64,000 nt of DNA, taken from assembly GCA_964406345.1 (NCBI GenBank), contig CAYORK010000002.1:27044-91043 (forward strand), read 5' to 3'. The DNA comes from SYAN01 sp964406345 (GTDB taxonomy: Bacteria > Actinomycetota > Actinomycetes > Nanopelagicales > Nanopelagicaceae). The notes under the pieces are model-generated. The model had not been told where the DNA came from and did not search any database. It saw nothing but the letters and a program-made list of their open reading frames with translations. Shown piece after piece: positions 33,693-43,000 of the stretch (positions are counted from its first letter, which is position 1; every line of letters begins with the position of its first letter). Made by a program: the position numbers and the translations under genes.

Positions 33693-35012
33693 ATGAACCT
33701 CACGCACGAAGAGATGGAAGAGCTGCAGAGCGAGACGGTGCGGATCTGTCAGGAATTGATCCGCATCCCTAGCGTCAATTTTGGTGAAGGTAAAGGCGAC
33801 GAGAAGGCAATCGCAGAGTACGTCGCATCGCTTCTGGCCGAAGTCGGTATCCAGAATGAGATCATCGAGACCGCACCAAATCGCCTCAATGTCGTCGGCC
33901 GGATCAAAGGAAAAGATGCCTCTCGCCCCGGACTCGTACTTCACGGACACATCGATGTAGTGCCAGCAAATGCTGATGATTGGAGTGTCGACCCGTTTGG
34001 GGGAGTCATCAAGGACGGATGCGTCTGGGGTCGTGGTGCGGTCGACATGAAGAACATGGACGCGATGATTCTTGCGATCGTCCGTCTATGGGCACGTTCG
34101 GGATACCAACCGCAACGCGACATTGTTTTGGCCTTCTTCGCGGATGAAGAAGCAGGTTCAATCTTCGGTAGTCGTTGGTTGGTAAAGAATCGTCCAGAAC
34201 TTTTCGAAGGTTGCTCAGAGGCTGTCTCGGAAGTAGGTGGGTTCTCACTTACCTTGCCGAATGGGAAGAGGCTCTATCTGATTGAGAGTGCCGAGAAAGG
34301 CATTCACTGGATGAAGCTCAATGCTCATGGCACCGCGAGTCATGGTTCCATGATCACTACCGATAACGCTGTGGTAAAGCTTTCCGAAGCGATCTCGAGG
34401 ATAGGTAGCTTCGCATGGCCGGAGCGCGCCACTCGGACGGCGACGATCTTGATGCAGAATGTCGCCGAAGCCATGGGAGAGCCTTTCGATCCCAAGAACC
34501 TGCGAAGTTATCTCAAGTATTTCGGCGGCATGGCGAAGATGATCGGTGCCACGTTGCAGAACACCGCCAATCCTTCAATGCTGGAGGCTGGCTATAAGAC
34601 CAATGTCGTACCCCAGAGTGCATCTGCCGTCGTAGATGGACGCTTCTTGCCTGAATTCGAAGATGAGATGACTGAGACGATGAAGTCTCTGGTCGGTCCG
34701 GATGTAGAGATCGAGATGTTGGTCCGAGACAAAGCGCTCGAATTCGATTTCTCGGGTCCACTTGTCGATGCCATGTGCGAAGCGATACGAGTTGAGGATC
34801 CTGAAGGGGTTCCGGTTCCGTATCTGATGAGTGGTGGAACCGACAACAAGGCGCTCTCGGACATCGGCATAACCGGTTTCGGCTTTAGCCCTCTCAAGAT
34901 TCCAGCAGATATGGACTTCATGTCACTCTTCCATGGGATCGACGAGAGGGTTCCAATCGACGGTTTGCACTTCGGGGTTCGCGCGCTCCACCATTTCCTG
35001 AAGAACGCTTAG
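33693..35012 (+). CDS. M20 family metallopeptidase (dipeptidase/deacylase type)
   Basis: The 439-residue zinc hydrolase has LHGHIDVVPA near residues 83-92 with the first zinc His and catalytic Asp, and WGRGAVDMKNMDA near residue 111. FFADEEAGS near residue 148 holds the catalytic Glu, and a late HGIDERVP segment completes the metal site. A dimerisation domain occupies about residues 195-330. Relatives cleave dipeptides or N-acyl amino acids, and the exact substrate is unclear. A CNDP-like dipeptidase and a DapE/ArgE relative are both possible. Confidence 0.85.
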   Translation: MNLTHEEMEELQSETVRICQELIRIPSVNFGEGKGDEKAIAEYVASLLAEVGIQNEIIETAPNRLNVVGRIKGKDASRPGLVLHGHIDVVPANADDWSVDPFGGVIKDGCVWGRGAVDMKNMDAMILAIVRLWARSGYQPQRDIVLAFFADEEAGSIFGSRWLVKNRPELFEGCSEAVSEVGGFSLTLPNGKRLYLIESAEKGIHWMKLNAHGTASHGSMITTDNAVVKLSEAISRIGSFAWPERATRTATILMQNVAEAMGEPFDPKNLRSYLKYFGGMAKMIGATLQNTANPSMLEAGYKTNVVPQSASAVVDGRFLPEFEDEMTETMKSLVGPDVEIEMLVRDKALEFDFSGPLVDAMCEAIRVEDPEGVPVPYLMSGGTDNKALSDIGITGFGFSPLKIPADMDFMSLFHGIDERVPIDGLHFGVRALHHFLKNA

Positions 35013-35034
35013 GCCGCAGCTCTCTCTTTTGTCG

Positions 35035-35994
35035 CTACTCCTGGGGAGGATTTTTAGAAACCTCATCGAGCGCCTGTAACACCTGAGAAGGGATTTCAAC
35101 TTCTTCGCTTCGTAGGATTCCCTTGAGCTGGGCACCGGTTCGTGCGCCGATGATTGCTGACGAAACCCCAGCCCTATCCCGAATCCACGCGATAGCAACC
35201 TCAAGTGGCGAGAGAGCGAGCGCTTCGGCTGCGACTATGACCGCTTGAGTGATGGTCCGAGCTCGCTTGTTGAGATACGGAGCGATGAAAGAAGCAAAGT
35301 GCTGTGAGGCGCCTCGCGAGTCGATTGGCATTCCGTCTTGATACTTACCAGTCAGCACACCACGGCCAAGTGGTGACCAGGCGAGGAAGCCAACGCCCAA
35401 CTCTTGAGCGGCGGGTAGCACCTCTTCTTCGACTTTTCGATTGAGCAAGGAATACTCATTTTGGAGTGATGCGATTGCGACCTTACCAAGGAATGGATTC
35501 TGAATCGTGATAGCTCGTGCACTCTGCCAACCATTGAAGTTGGAGACTCCAACGTAGCGAACTCGTCCTGACGCCACTGCATAATCGAGCGCAGAGAGCG
35601 TCTCTTCAAGTCGAACATCAGGATCAAAGGTGTGTACTTGCCAGAGGTCGAGGTTATCCACCCCAAGTCGTGCAATGGATCGATCTAGATCAGCTAACAG
35701 TGATGACCGAGAGTTACTGACTTTGCGTTCACCATCTTTGAATGAGATTCCTGCTTTACTGGCAAGAACTACTTCCTCGCGAGCGACCAGGGTTCCAAGA
35801 AAGCCGCCGATGACACGCTCGCTATCACCGTCACCATAGACCGCTGCGGTATCAAGAAGGTTGCCACCAGCGTCCAAAAAGGCACGGAGCTGATTGGCGG
35901 CCTCATGTTCATCGGTATCGCGGCCCCACGTCATGGTGCCAAGACCGAGCCTGCTAACGCGCAAGCCGCTGGTGCCAAGTGTTCGAGTGAGCAT
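35035..35994 (-). CDS. Aldo/keto reductase
   Basis: The 319-residue (beta/alpha)8 oxidoreductase has the AKR motifs LDTAAVYGDGDSERVIGGFL near residues 48-67, with catalytic Asp and Tyr, and ASKAG. WQVHTFDP near residue 120 has the conserved His, and GVSNFN follows. The C-terminal RTGAQLKG motif binds NADPH. The physiological carbonyl substrate is unknown. It is convergent with the M20 gene (22 bases apart) and divergent from the phosphomutase-like gene. Confidence 0.88.
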   Translation of the reverse strand: MLTRTLGTSGLRVSRLGLGTMTWGRDTDEHEAANQLRAFLDAGGNLLDTAAVYGDGDSERVIGGFLGTLVAREEVVLASKAGISFKDGERKVSNSRSSLLADLDRSIARLGVDNLDLWQVHTFDPDVRLEETLSALDYAVASGRVRYVGVSNFNGWQSARAITIQNPFLGKVAIASLQNEYSLLNRKVEEEVLPAAQELGVGFLAWSPLGRGVLTGKYQDGMPIDSRGASQHFASFIAPYLNKRARTITQAVIVAAEALALSPLEVAIAWIRDRAGVSSAIIGARTGAQLKGILRSEEVEIPSQVLQALDEVSKNPPQE

Positions 35995-36001
35995 CGGCGT
36001 A

Positions 36002-36007
36002 AGGCTA
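36002..36007 (-). promoter_or_regulatory. -10 element giving a leaderless aldo/keto reductase transcript
   Basis: On the minus strand TAGCCT (36007-36002) lies 7 bases before the ATG at 35994. Confidence 0.45.
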
Positions 36008-36062
36008 TGGTCACACTCTGCTCAGATCGAACTCCGACACAACACAGCCTTCGTTGCCAAAG

Positions 36063-36068
36063 TACCCT
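36063..36068 (+). promoter_or_regulatory. -10 element giving a leaderless transcript for the phosphomutase trio
   Basis: TACCCT lies exactly 6 bases before ATG 36075. This decides the start of the histidine phosphatase gene over the codon further upstream at 36054. Confidence 0.55.
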
Positions 36069-36074
36069 TCTCGG

Positions 36075-36737
36075 ATGAAGACGAAGGTGTCCGGGAAGAG
36101 CATTCTCATCGTTCGTCATGCCGAATCGGTTGCGAATGTGAAGGGGGTCCTAGCGGGTCGCATAGACCCCACTCCGCTCACCGAGTCGGGTCGTATTGCC
36201 GCAAGAGCGCTCTCCGCTGTTGTTGAGGAGTTCAAACCCGAACTGGCGCTCATCTCCCCGTTACTACGGTGTCGGCAGACGGCAGAGCTCGCCTCAAAGG
36301 TCGAAGCCCGGATCGATGAGCGATTGATCGAAATGGATTATGGCTCATGGAGTGGCAAGTCTCTGAAGACCCTTTCGAGGCGGAAGGAGTGGAAAGAAAT
36401 CCAGAGTGACCCCGCCAATTTCACCTTTCCAAAAGGGGAGAGTTTTCGCGCGGCTTCGGATCGCATCTTGGAAATGCTTTCCGAGATTCAAGGCAACCGA
36501 GAGAGTCGGATTCTTCTCGTCTCTCATGGGGACATTTGTCGCATCCTGATCAATTTCCTGTTAGGCAGAACCCTCAATGATTTTCAAAGGATCCTCATCG
36601 AACCGGGTTCTCACTCGTTGTTGATCACGGAGGGAGAGCTGTCCGAGGGGCGCCTTGCAACGCTCGCCTATCTCAATCGTCTTCCTCGCTCCCGTCCTTC
36701 CAAGAGCATCAAACGTTACCAAGTAGGAGGAGAGTGA
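36075..36737 (+). CDS. Histidine phosphatase / probable phosphomutase, MSMEG_4193 family
   Basis: The 220-residue protein has the phosphoglycerate-mutase-superfamily motif IVRHAES near residues 11-17 with the phosphohistidine, ISPLLRCRQTA near residue 60, EMDYGSW, and SHGD near residue 153. It is the first gene of an uncharacterised actinobacterial trio with DUF3090 and a PI-kinase-like protein, followed by mshC. Its substrate is unknown. The stop overlaps the next start by one base (TGATG). Confidence 0.85.
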   Translation: MKTKVSGKSILIVRHAESVANVKGVLAGRIDPTPLTESGRIAARALSAVVEEFKPELALISPLLRCRQTAELASKVEARIDERLIEMDYGSWSGKSLKTLSRRKEWKEIQSDPANFTFPKGESFRAASDRILEMLSEIQGNRESRILLVSHGDICRILINFLLGRTLNDFQRILIEPGSHSLLITEGELSEGRLATLAYLNRLPRSRPSKSIKRYQVGGE

Positions 36738-37243
36738 TGGATTACTCCTTTGAATCCGTAACGCGTTTCATCATCGGCACCGTGGGACTTCCGGGAGAAC
36801 GTGAGTTTTACTTGCAGGTTTCGAGCCACGAGACAACAGCGAGCTTCGCATTGGAAAAGGGCCAAGCGATTGCACTTGTTGAAAGATTGCAGGAGTTGTT
36901 ACTTGAACTTCGCAGGCGTGACTCGTCCCGTTATCAGGCGATCTTTGAGGCTATAAGTTCAGACGATGGGGCACTCTCAACGCCCGTGGAATCCGAATTC
37001 TCCCTAGGTGAGATGAGCCTCACCTGGTTGGATGAATCAGAGCGGGTCCTTTTCGAGGCCGATGGAGTTCAAAAACAGGAAGACGAGTCTCTTCGAGTTC
37101 TTATCTCGCTCGGACAGGCTGCCGAGTTCATTAGGCGAAGTGAACGCGTGATCAGTGCGGGACGCGCCCCTTGTCCCTTCTGCGGCCTGCCTCTCAATCT
37201 TGATGGACATCTTTGCCCGCGTGCGAATGGTTATCGGAGATGA
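36737..37243 (+). CDS. DUF3090 family protein
   Basis: The 168-residue protein begins YSFESVTRFIIGTVGLPGER and ends with a zinc-ribbon-like CPFCGLPLNLDGHLCPR, as in DUF3090. GQAIALVERLQELL is a helical segment near residue 47. Function is unknown; the family is the middle member of the actinobacterial trio. ATG 36737 follows AGGAGG by 6 bases, a strong ribosome-binding site that favours it over GTG 36734. Its end overlaps the next gene (ATGA). Confidence 0.88.
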   Translation: MDYSFESVTRFIIGTVGLPGEREFYLQVSSHETTASFALEKGQAIALVERLQELLLELRRRDSSRYQAIFEAISSDDGALSTPVESEFSLGEMSLTWLDESERVLFEADGVQKQEDESLRVLISLGQAAEFIRRSERVISAGRAPCPFCGLPLNLDGHLCPRANGYRR

Positions 37244-37968
37244 GTTCCGGAGAGGCAGATAGGGAGTTTGATAGTGAAACAGATCAGTCCCAGCTTCTTT
37301 GCACCGGAGAGATCGTTGTTACACATCGACTTGTGGACGCTTCCAACGCAACTCTCTTTGGAAAGATCGAGGGGTTAGGAGAGGTCATATATAAACCCGT
37401 TGCGGGAGAGCGACCGCTTTGGGATTTTCCTCATGGAACCTTGGCCGATAGGGAAGTGGCAGCGTACAAAGTCAGTGAGATGCTTGGATTCAAACTGGTG
37501 CCTCAGACGGTGTTGCGTGAAGGCCCCTTCGGACTCGGAATGGTCCAACGATGGATCGATACAGATGACGATGTGGACATCATTGCCTTTGGACAAGGGA
37601 ACGACCAGCAACTCCGTTCGATGGCCCTCTTTGATTCGATCATCAACAACACTGATCGAAAGTTCGGACATCTTCTGATGGATAGAAGCGGTCGCCTCTT
37701 TGGTTGCGATCATGGTGTCACTTTCCATGAGGAAGACAAACTACGAACCGTTCTTTGGCAGTTTGCGGGAAATTCGTTCAATGGTGAAGAGGCGCTTCTG
37801 CTTCGACGAACTTCAGAAAGAGAGGGGGAGATTCGTACAAAGTTGCAGTCTCATCTCCATGAAGGTGAGATTGACGCCGTTTTCACACGCGTTCGAGCGC
37901 TTCTTCAAAGTGGTCAATTTCCATTTCCTAACGATGAATGGCCTTCCGTTCCTTGGCCACCAGTTTGA
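37240..37968 (+). CDS. SCO1664-family protein, PI3/PI4-kinase-like
   Basis: The 242-residue protein has a kinase-like layout. VIYKPVAGERPLWDFP near residue 47 carries a putative nucleotide Lys, NNTDRKFGHLL near residue 137 resembles a catalytic loop, and FGCDHGVTF near residue 155 resembles the metal-binding DxG segment. Distant similarity to phosphatidylinositol kinases is known for the family, but activity is unproven. It is the third gene of the trio. ATG 37240 overlaps the DUF3090 stop. Confidence 0.8.
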   Translation: MSSGEADREFDSETDQSQLLCTGEIVVTHRLVDASNATLFGKIEGLGEVIYKPVAGERPLWDFPHGTLADREVAAYKVSEMLGFKLVPQTVLREGPFGLGMVQRWIDTDDDVDIIAFGQGNDQQLRSMALFDSIINNTDRKFGHLLMDRSGRLFGCDHGVTFHEEDKLRTVLWQFAGNSFNGEEALLLRRTSEREGEIRTKLQSHLHEGEIDAVFTRVRALLQSGQFPFPNDEWPSVPWPPV

Positions 37969-37990
37969 CTTCGGTGATCGGGGCAACCTC

Positions 37991-37996
37991 TAGACT
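37991..37996 (+). promoter_or_regulatory. -10 element giving a leaderless mshC transcript
   Basis: TAGACT lies exactly 6 bases before the mshC ATG (38003). A TTGACT lies about 20 bases further upstream, slightly longer than usual -35 spacing. mshC may thus be transcribed separately from the trio. Confidence 0.55.
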
Positions 37997-38002
37997 CCTC
38001 CC

Positions 38003-39238
38003 ATGAACGCATGGCCATCACCATTTAGGCCGTCTTTCAACGTCTCGGCACCTTTTCCGAAGCTCACACTCTTTGATTCGTTCAAAGGGAAGAAGGTGGA
38101 GGTACCGCTCGCATCTCCAATAACCATCTATGTATGCGGAATAACACCGTATGACGCGACCCATATCGGTCACGCATCAACCTATCTCACCTTTGACCTC
38201 GTTCACCGATATTTGCTTGCTGCCGGGCATCAGGTTCGTTTCCTCGAGAATGTGACTGACGTCGACGATCCACTCTTCGAGAGGGCGCGGCGTGATGGCG
38301 CAGATTGGAAACTCCTAGTCGCTGATCAACTCCGTCTATTCACTTCAGACATGACAAATCTTCGAGTGCTTTCGCCAATAGAACTCTTATCGGTGACCGA
38401 GGCTATGGCAGAGATCATCGACTTCATCGCGGACCTCGTGGCCAAAGGTCTCACGTATAGCGTCGGGAATGAGTTGTACTTGGATTCAAAGCAGGTGACG
38501 GATTTCCATGATCTTCCGTTTTCGATGGAGAACGCGCTGACGACTTTCAAAGAGAGAGGCGGGGATCCAGATCGCGAAGGAAAGCGTCATCCTCTCGACC
38601 CCGTTCTTTGGCGGCCAAGCGCTGAAGATGAGCCCTCGTGGACCACGTCCTTTGGCGAAGGTCGTCCCGGATGGCACGTTGAATGCAACGCAATAGGTAG
38701 GAAGATCGTGAATGGTTCCTCTCGACAATCGCTTTCAATTCAGGGTGGTGGCGCAGACTTGATCTTTCCGCATCACTATATGACTGATCTTCAGTCGCGC
38801 GCGCGATACGGAGACGCTTTCTCCCAGATATACGCCCACGCGGGCATGATCAAGTATCAGGGCGAGAAGATGTCGAAGAGCCTTGGCAACCTCGTCTTCG
38901 TATCGAAACTCGTGGAATCGGGTGTCCCTCCTATGGCAATCAGGATTGCTCTCATCTCCGGTCATTATCGGGAGGAACGAGAATGGACCGCTGACCTCTT
39001 GGCGGAGGGGCAATCGCTGCTCACTGACCTTCTCGCAGTTCTTTCACGAGAGACGGTTCCAGATTACGATTTCTTGATCTCAGAAATCATCGCAGCGTTG
39101 GCAGATGATCTTGATACTCCCCGCGTCTTTACGTTGCTAAGGGGATATGTTCGAGAAAGCGACAAAGAGTCGATCACCAGTAGGAGTCCGGGTGATCTCT
39201 CTCGTTTCCTGGACGCAGTTTTGGGAATCACTCTCTAG
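38003..39238 (+). CDS. mshC: Cysteine--1-D-myo-inosityl 2-amino-2-deoxy-alpha-D-glucopyranoside ligase
   Basis: The 411-residue ligase joins cysteine to GlcN-Ins in mycothiol synthesis. It is a cysteinyl-tRNA synthetase relative with the zinc Cys and nucleotide motif YVCGITPYDATHIGHAST near residues 43-60 (HIGH) and GEKMSKSLGN near residue 288 (KMSKS). WHVECNAIG is the zinc-binding block. It lacks the anticodon-binding domain of CysS. The N-terminal WPSPF segment is typical of MshC. It implies that the organism makes mycothiol; the other msh genes are elsewhere. Its stop shares CTAG with the convergent PAC2 stop. Confidence 0.94.
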   Translation: MNAWPSPFRPSFNVSAPFPKLTLFDSFKGKKVEVPLASPITIYVCGITPYDATHIGHASTYLTFDLVHRYLLAAGHQVRFLENVTDVDDPLFERARRDGADWKLLVADQLRLFTSDMTNLRVLSPIELLSVTEAMAEIIDFIADLVAKGLTYSVGNELYLDSKQVTDFHDLPFSMENALTTFKERGGDPDREGKRHPLDPVLWRPSAEDEPSWTTSFGEGRPGWHVECNAIGRKIVNGSSRQSLSIQGGGADLIFPHHYMTDLQSRARYGDAFSQIYAHAGMIKYQGEKMSKSLGNLVFVSKLVESGVPPMAIRIALISGHYREEREWTADLLAEGQSLLTDLLAVLSRETVPDYDFLISEIIAALADDLDTPRVFTLLRGYVRESDKESITSRSPGDLSRFLDAVLGITL

Positions 39239-40071
39239 CTATTCTCTTGCCGGCGAAGGAAGCGCTCGACCTCCTTCGCGATCGAATCGGCGGTTGCTTC
39301 ACGAATCTCGTCGTCGTCCTTGTTGCGTTCCAATTCCTTTACGTATTCACCGACCTCGCTGTCCTCGGCCGCCATCCGATCAACCGTCGACTCCCAAGCT
39401 CGGGCGCGATCGCGCAAATCACCTTGCGGAAAAGAGAACCCCAAGTACTCTTCCAACGCTTCCAGAAGAGCGAGGGAGGCCTTTGGTGAAGGCGTGGTCG
39501 AGACGTAGTGAGGAACTGCGGCCCAGAAGGAGACAGCATCGATCTCACGTCGCCTGGACTCGTCTCCAATGACTCCAAGGATCCCGGTGATCCCTTCGTA
39601 GTTGGAGGGATCAACTTCGAGGGAATTCGCTAGCGCTGGACTAGCAGCTGTAGCGCTAATGGCGATCGGTCGGGAGTGCGGAACGTCCGCAAGTAGACCA
39701 CCAAGCATCACGAGTAGGTCAACCTCGTAGTCATCGGCAATATCGAGAAGCTCTGACGCGAAGCTCTTCCAGCGCATAGATGGTTCCGCACCAAGCACGA
39801 GGATCACATCTCGGTTGCTGTCGACGTTGGTTGCGTGAAAAACCTTCGTACTTGGCCAAACGATCTCTCTAGACCCCGTCTCGTCAAGACGAATGGCGGG
39901 TCGATTGACTTGAAAATCATAGAAATCCTCGGGATCGAACTCCGCGACCACCGAACTCTCCCAGTGCTCGAGAAGATGAGATATCAGGTGAGAGGCGGAC
40001 TCACCTGCATCATTCCAACCCGTGAAGGCGACCAGCATCACCGTGGTCTTCTTAGCATCACTCATAGGCAC
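39235..40071 (-). CDS. PAC2 family protein (proteasome assembly chaperone-like)
   Basis: The 278-residue protein starts TVMLVAFTGWNDAGESAS and has VLGAEPSMRWKSF and LLVMLGGLLADVPHSRP, typical of actinobacterial PAC2 proteins, which form trimers. The C-terminal third is acidic and helical. PAC2 commonly sits beside mshC and metH and upstream of the proteasome cluster, but no proteasome genes follow here. The role is unknown. GTG 40071 lies exactly 6 bases after TAAAGT; ATG 40065 is the alternative. Confidence 0.87.
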   Translation of the reverse strand: MPMSDAKKTTVMLVAFTGWNDAGESASHLISHLLEHWESSVVAEFDPEDFYDFQVNRPAIRLDETGSREIVWPSTKVFHATNVDSNRDVILVLGAEPSMRWKSFASELLDIADDYEVDLLVMLGGLLADVPHSRPIAISATAASPALANSLEVDPSNYEGITGILGVIGDESRRREIDAVSFWAAVPHYVSTTPSPKASLALLEALEEYLGFSFPQGDLRDRARAWESTVDRMAAEDSEVGEYVKELERNKDDDEIREATADSIAKEVERFLRRQENS

Positions 40072-40099
40072 CGCTTTACTTTACGATAACCTTTGGCTG
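40072..40099. promoter_or_regulatory. 28-base divergent promoter region, PAC2 / metH
   Basis: On the minus strand TAAAGT (40083-40078) is 6 bases from the PAC2 GTG. On the plus strand TAACCT (40087-40092) is 7 bases from the metH ATG. The space is too short for a riboswitch or a conventional leader on either side. Confidence 0.5.
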
Positions 40100-43000
40100 A
40101 TGAGCGCGCTGAAATCGGTCAAGATGCCTTCTCCGCTCCCTGGGCGAACTGCCAACACGCTCCGCCTTGCTTTGGATGAGCGCACCATCATCGCCGACGG
40201 TGCTATGGGCACGATGATCCAATCAGCCAATCCGTCACTCACAGATTTCGAGGGTCATGAGGGCTGTAATGAAGTTCTCAATCGAACGCGGCCGGACCTG
40301 ATTGCTGATATTCACGCCAAGTACTTTGACTCGGGTGTCGATGCGGTTGAGACCAACACCTTCGGGGCCAATTTTGCCAATTTGAGCGAGTACGGCATCG
40401 AGGACCAGATCTATGAACTCTCGCTCCTTGGTGCTCGCATCGCACGAGATGTTGCAGACCAAATCGGTAGGGCTACAGGAAAAGAGCGTTGGGTTCTGGG
40501 CTCAGTTGGGCCTGGGACCAAGCTGCCCACACTGGGTCATATCGAATACGGCCAACTGCGCGATTCTTATGCCGAGAATGTACGTGGCCTCATCGACGGT
40601 GGCGCGGACGGAATCATCGTTGAAACCACACAAGATCTGCTTCAACTCAAGGCTGCAGTAAATGGAGCGCGATCTGCGATTCAGAATTCAGAGAAGGACG
40701 TCGTACTGATCGCACAAATTACCGTTGAGGCGACGGGCACCATGCTCCTCGGAAGTGAAACGTTGGCCGCGCTCAATGCCCTCTCATCGTTGGGCGTCGA
40801 TCTCATTGGGATGAATTGTGCGACAGGACCTGCGGAGATGTCGGAGCATCTGCGTCAGATGAGCGTGACTGCGAACGTACCCCTCTCCTGTATGCCCAAT
40901 GCTGGTCTCCCCGTACTAGGTGGAGATGGTCCGCGATACGACTTGGGTCCTTCGGAACTGGCAAGCTCCCTTCGACGATTCGCCGACGAGTATGGAGTGA
41001 GGCTCCTTGGTGGATGTTGTGGAACTACCCCTGAACATCTGAAGGCAGTCGTGGACGCCTTGGCCGACTTCACCCTCCGGGAGAGAGAGGTGGTGGGCGA
41101 CTCTGGTGCAAGTTCGATCTATCAGTTCGTTCCATTCCGGCAGGAGCGGACCTATCTCTCCATCGGAGAACGTACCAACGCGAATGGTTCTAGGGCTTTT
41201 CGCGATGCTCTTCTTGCTGAGAATTGGCAAGCCTGTCTCGAGATAGCTAAGGATCAAGTGAGCGAGGGGGCGCACATGATCGACCTATCAGTCGATTATG
41301 TAGGACGCGATGGTGCGAAAGACATGAGCGAACTAGCCTCACGTTTCGCTACTGCGATCACCTTGCCGATTGTTCTTGATTCGACGGAGCCAAACGTCCT
41401 CAAAGCGGGATTGGAGAAACTCGGTGGTCGTTGTGTCATAAATTCCGTCAATTATGAGGATGGCAACGGCGAAGGATCTCGATTTGCCAAGATCATGCCA
41501 CTGGTGCGAGAGCACGGCGCGGCAGTCATAGGTCTGACGATCGATGAAGATGGACAAGCCCGTGATGCCGAATGGAAGGTCAAAGTTGCTAAACGTCTCA
41601 TCACCGAGTTGACCTCGCAGTGGGGGATGAAGACCAGTGACATCATGATTGATTGCCTCACTTTCCCGATTGCTACGGGACAAGAGGAGACACGCAAAGA
41701 CGGGATAGCGACCCTCGATGCGATAAAGAGTTTGAGGCAGATATACCCAGATCTACAGATGGTCCTGGGGGTGAGTAACGTGTCCTTCGGTCTCAATCCT
41801 GCAGCCAGAGTGGTTCTGAATTCTGTCTTTCTTCATGAAGCAGTTGCTGCCGGACTCACCGCAGCCATCGTTCATCCTTCAAAGATTGAGCCACTTCATA
41901 GGATCGATGAGCGCGCGAAGGAGGTGGCGCTAGATCTCATCTATGACCGTCGCCGATTCGACGGTGATACATGTACCTATGATCCACTTGTCGAATTCCT
42001 CCAGATTTTCGAAGGGGTTGAGCTGGTATCGAATCGTGTGAGCAAGCTTGAACGGCTTTATGAACTTCCACTGGAGGAGAGACTCAAGACCAGGATCATT
42101 GATGGCGAGAGGACACGCCTCGACGAAGACTTGCAACTCGCCATGAACTCTGGAATTGCCCCCCTTGCGATCATCAACGACCACCTCCTCGAAGGCATGA
42201 GAATTGTCGGTGAACTCTTTGGTAAAGGCGAGATGCAGTTGCCATTCGTTCTTCAATCCGCTGAGGTCATGAAGAGTGCTGTTGCCTATCTGGAACCGTT
42301 CATGGAGCGGAGTGAGGCAAGCGATCGCGGTTCAATTCTGCTTGCTACGGTCAAAGGAGATGTTCACGACATCGGAAAGAATCTAGTTGACATCATCCTT
42401 TCGAACAACGGTTTCAGAACCGTCAACATCGGCATCAAACAGACTATCAATCAGATCATTGATGCAGCTGAGTCTTCGGCGGTGGATGTCATCGGGATGA
42501 GCGGTCTTCTGGTGAAGTCAACGGTCATCATGAGGGAGAACCTCCAAGAGTTGACGACGAGGGGCTTGGCCGACAAGTGGCCCATCATCCTCGGTGGGGC
42601 TGCTCTTACGCGTTCCTACGTCGAGCAAGATCTTGCAGATGAGTTCACAGGAGTCGTTCGCTATGCACGTGATGCTTTCGAGGGTCTGGATTTGATGAAT
42701 ACATTGATGGCTATCAAGCAAGGGGATAAGAGCGTTGCGCTTCCTCCATTGAAGCGCAGAGTGACACCCCGGGCCACCAATAGGGGCGATTCCGTCTTTG
42801 AAGGCAGAAGTGATGTTGCCCGAGATGTGTCAGTTCCGGCAGCTCCGTTCTTCGGTAGTCGCACAGTGAAGGGCCTTTCTGTAACCGACTATCTCTCCTT
42901 GCTCGATGAACGTGCACTTTTCGTCGGACAGTGGGGGTTGGACGGATCCCGAGGGCGATTCGAGGAGATGGCATCCTCCGAGGGTCGGCCTAGATTGCGA

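Noticed and set aside
36054..36074. Upstream start for the phosphomutase-like gene
   Set aside because: The TACCCT -10 overlaps these codons and sits exactly 6 bases before ATG 36075, which matches the family N terminus better.
40022..40099. Longer metH start giving a hydrophobic N-terminal extension
   Set aside because: Those codons lie antisense to PAC2 and upstream of the metH -10 element; the extension has no counterpart in MetH.
40072..40100. Cobalamin or SAM riboswitch upstream of metH
   Set aside because: Only 28 bases separate the PAC2 and metH starts and the metH mRNA appears leaderless, so no aptamer can fit.
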